Below are positions 62,228 to 64,000 of a DNA stretch of 64,000 bases, piece after piece. The notes beneath the pieces were generated by a model that had not been told where the DNA came from, did no database searches, and saw only the letters and a list, made by a program, of their open reading frames with translations. The position numbers and the translations under genes are program-made. Every line of letters starts with the position of its first letter. The stretch's first letter is position 1. Location of the stretch: contig NZ_JARVRW010000001.1 in the NCBI RefSeq assembly GCF_030209475.1, forward strand, positions 310,001-374,000. The letters are read 5' to 3'. The DNA comes from Microbacterium sp. lyk4-40-TSB-66. GTDB lineage: Bacteria; Actinomycetota; Actinomycetes; Actinomycetales; Microbacteriaceae.

Positions 62228-62950
62228 ATGGATGCCGCGCCCGTCTTCCGCGACAAGCCGGTGTCGTTCGTGCGTCGCAGCGGCCGCATGTCCGAGGCCC
62301 AGGATCGCGCCTGGGCCGAGCTGTCGCCGTTCTACCTGCTCCCCGTCGAGCGCGCGGCCGCGACGACGAGCGTCAAGGCCGGAACGGCCGTCGACGTCGA
62401 AGAGGTCTACGGCCGCCGCGCGCGGCTGGTCGTGGAGATCGGGTCCGGACAGGGGCACCAGATCGTCTCCGCCGCCGCCGCCGATCCCGACAGCGACTTC
62501 CTCGCCGTCGAGGTGTTCACGGCCGGACTCGCGCGGACGATGCTCGACGCCGACCGCGACGGCGTGAGGAACCTCCGCCTCGTCGAGGCGAACGCGCCCG
62601 AGGCCCTCGAACACCTGCTGCCCGCGGCATCCGTCGACGAGCTCTGGGTGTTCTTCCCCGACCCGTGGCACAAGAACAAGCACACGAAGCGTCGTCTCGT
62701 CGCCCCCGACTTCGCCCGCATCGCCGCGCAGGCGCTCCGGCCCGGCGGCGTCCTGCGCCTGGCCACCGACTGGCAGGACTACGCCGACCAGATGCGCGAC
62801 GTACTGGACGCGGCGCCCGGTTTCGAGCGGGCGTTCGCGGGGGAGTGGGCGGAACGCTTCGCGGGTCGTGTGCTCACCGCCTTCGAGAACAAGGGTCTGC
62901 GCGTCGGGCGCGACATCCGCGACCTCACGTACACGCGGGTCTCGCCATGA
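62228..62950 (+). CDS. trmB: tRNA (guanine-46-N7)-methyltransferase
   Basis: 240 residues from ATG 62228; a GTG at 62168 overlapping the previous stop would add 20 residues. SAM-binding motif is VVEIGSGQGHQIVSAAA, then FLAVEVFTAGLARTM, and the family signature WVFFPDPWHKNKHTKRRLV with its Asp-Pro-Trp. ATDWQDYADQMRDVL and NKGLRVGRDIRDLTY complete it. It methylates G46 in the tRNA variable loop. The downstream gene's start overlaps its stop (ATGA). Confidence 0.95.
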   Translation: MDAAPVFRDKPVSFVRRSGRMSEAQDRAWAELSPFYLLPVERAAATTSVKAGTAVDVEEVYGRRARLVVEIGSGQGHQIVSAAAADPDSDFLAVEVFTAGLARTMLDADRDGVRNLRLVEANAPEALEHLLPAASVDELWVFFPDPWHKNKHTKRRLVAPDFARIAAQALRPGGVLRLATDWQDYADQMRDVLDAAPGFERAFAGEWAERFAGRVLTAFENKGLRVGRDIRDLTYTRVSP

Positions 62951-63807
62951 CCGCCCACACCGCGGTTCCCGTACGCGAGCGCTCCACCTGGACGCCGAAG
63001 CTGATCCCGGCGCTGCTGGTGTGCCTGGCCGCTCCCGTGCTCTTCGTCGTGCAGGTCGTCTGGCTGGGGTGGGTGCTCCTCGCGCTCGCCGTGGCCTCCG
63101 GGGTGCTCGTCGACCGTCGCGCCGGGGTGCCGCTCGCGCGCGGTGAGGAGCCCAGCATCGCCCGCGACGTCTCGCTGATCGCGCTCGGGCAGTTCATCGT
63201 CAGCCTGATCCCCCTGCAGGCCGAGCTCGACAACGCCGCCTTCGTCCGCTTCACGCTCGCGCTCGGCGGCGCCGTGGTGGTGCCCTACGTCGTCTCGCGG
63301 TTCGTCTACCGCGATTACGCGATCCGTTTCCCGTGGCGCGGCGGGGGGCGCTGGACGTGGTGGCAGTGGACGTGGCTGGCCGGCGTCATCGTGCTCGGCT
63401 ACCTGATCCTGCCGTTCTACTTCATCACCTCGGGCGTCTACATGAACTGGCCCGTCGTGAACACCCCCGATCTCATCGCACGCCTGTTCGTCGGCGTCGG
63501 TGCCGTCGGCATCTGGGACGAGCTGTTCTTCATCTGCACGGTCTTCGTGCTGTTGCGCCGGCACTTCCCCGATCTCACCGCCAACCTGCTCCAGGCGATC
63601 GTGTTCGTGTCGTTCCTTTGGGAGCTGGGTTATCAGGCGTGGGGTCCACTGCTGACGATCCCCTTCGCCATCGTCCAGGGGTTCCTCTTCCTCAAGACCC
63701 GCTCGCTCTGGTACGTCGTCACGGTGCACCTGTTGTTCGACGCGGTCGTCTTCGGCGTGCTCGTCCACGCCCACAACCCCGGCGCGGCATCCATCTTCCT
63801 CATCTGA
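62947..63807 (+). CDS. CPBP-like integral membrane protein
   Basis: 286 residues with about eight hydrophobic segments. The region VGIWDELFFICTVFVLLRRHF and the later LFDAVVFGVLVHAHN follow the layout of CPBP/Abi membrane proteases, but the first motif has D-E in place of E-E and the usual E-x3-R is not complete, so protease activity is doubtful. Overlaps the trmB stop by ATGA. Role unknown; candidates include prenyl-CAAX-type proteolysis or a structural relative. Confidence 0.75.
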   Translation: MTAHTAVPVRERSTWTPKLIPALLVCLAAPVLFVVQVVWLGWVLLALAVASGVLVDRRAGVPLARGEEPSIARDVSLIALGQFIVSLIPLQAELDNAAFVRFTLALGGAVVVPYVVSRFVYRDYAIRFPWRGGGRWTWWQWTWLAGVIVLGYLILPFYFITSGVYMNWPVVNTPDLIARLFVGVGAVGIWDELFFICTVFVLLRRHFPDLTANLLQAIVFVSFLWELGYQAWGPLLTIPFAIVQGFLFLKTRSLWYVVTVHLLFDAVVFGVLVHAHNPGAASIFLI

Positions 63808-63861
63808 TCCCGGATGCCGTGCCCCGGCGACCGTGCACGGGCGCTGCCCAGGTGCGTTCGC

Positions 63862-63867
63862 TAGCGT
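63862..63867 (+). promoter_or_regulatory. -10 hexamer TAGCGT before the guanidine riboswitch
   Basis: TAGCGT would place the transcript start near 63874, about 20 nt before the riboswitch fold. Confidence 0.4.
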
Positions 63868-63892
63868 GGTCACCGGACGCGCAGCCGCGTCA

Positions 63893-63933
63893 CCGGACGA
63901 GGGATCAGTACCCGGACAGCGACAAGACTGGCC
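63893..63933 (+). promoter_or_regulatory. Guanidine-III riboswitch (ykkC-III)
   Basis: The stretch opens CCGGACGAGG, has GTACCCGG in the middle and GACAAGAC near the end, the conserved elements and spacing of guanidine-III riboswitches (as in Thermobifida fusca). ATCAGT near 63904 pairs with ACTGG near 63927 to form P1, and CCGG pairs support the pseudoknot. It ends directly at the AAGGAG ribosome-binding site (63934-63939) of the exporter gene, so guanidinium binding would expose or hide that site. Confidence 0.88.
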
Positions 63934-63946
63934 AAGGAGCACAGTC

Positions 63947-64000
63947 ATGTCGTGGATCATCCTCATCCTCTCCGGCGTCCTCGAGGCCGTGTGGGCCACC
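63947..64000 (+). CDS. SMR-family exporter, N-terminal fragment (Gdx/SugE type, cut by window end)
   Basis: Only 18 codons are in the window: MSWIILILSGVLEAVWAT. This is the first helix of small multidrug resistance proteins, with the membrane Glu (E13 in LEAVWAT) that binds cation and proton. The guanidine-III riboswitch in the leader indicates the Gdx guanidinium exporter subtype. ATG 63947 has AAGGAG 7 nt upstream. The remaining roughly 87 residues lie beyond 64000. Confidence 0.85.
   Translation, partial: MSWIILILSGVLEAVWAT

Overview
The window looks like chromosome from a high-GC actinobacterium, most probably Microbacterium or a close Microbacteriaceae relative. This is inferred from very high GC, many GTG starts, frequent GTGA/ATGA gene overlaps, and an actinobacterial gene set: WhiB, a PdtaS-type kinase, multifunctional Kgd, GuaB1, a SigR/RsrA-type pair and an Rv3235-family protein. 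Many genes have a TAnnnT hexamer 6-8 nt before the start codon, which suggests widespread leaderless transcription. I saw no rRNA, tRNA or CRISPR array.

Layout. 0.2-8.6 kb: Gly-tailed coiled-coil protein, secA, an aminotransferase, Rv3235-family protein and pdtaS. 8.6-19.2 kb: whiB, a membrane protein, the aroA-rsgA-bcp operon, divergent sigR-rsrA with a SigR-like promoter, an Eis-type acetyltransferase, and an MprF-like synthase coupled to a membrane esterase. 19.2-24.8 kb: an accessory island, described below. 24.8-46.9 kb: kgd, guaB1, a GH76 enzyme, two CNNM/CorC membrane proteins behind a leaderless upstream ORF, an OYE, nnrD, a GT87-like membrane protein, a thiamine-binding protein, an MFS transporter, metX and metY, two SDRs, a phosphoribosyltransferase with ung, and a GNAT. 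47.0-53.7 kb: a protealysin-like M4 protease with an emfourin-like inhibitor, and a five-gene peptide ABC importer. 53.8-64 kb: hydrolase, AhpD-like and phosphatase genes, a SIP-domain protein behind an iron box, an arginase-family enzyme, PspA with a TPM-domain protein, DUF3097, trmB, a CPBP-like protein, and a guanidine-III riboswitch before an SMR exporter cut by the window end.

The most interesting part is 19.7-24.5 kb. A 23-residue peptide gene with a very strong ribosome-binding site is followed by a hairpin and then four overlapping genes: a ThiF/MccB-like E1 enzyme, a peptide-binding protein without a signal peptide, a JmjC/cupin oxygenase and an MFS exporter. An IS30 transposase remnant closes the island. 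I read this as an undescribed RiPP pathway, distantly like microcin C and pantocin A. The peptide has a Glu-Glu pair, as the pantocin precursor does, and does not end in Asn. TTA and ATA codons suggest the island was acquired.

Other recurring features are intergenic palindromic and tandem repeats, including a roughly 60-bp dispersed unit with CTCGCAGA/TCTGCGAG arms at 8.6, 8.8 and 33.9 kb.
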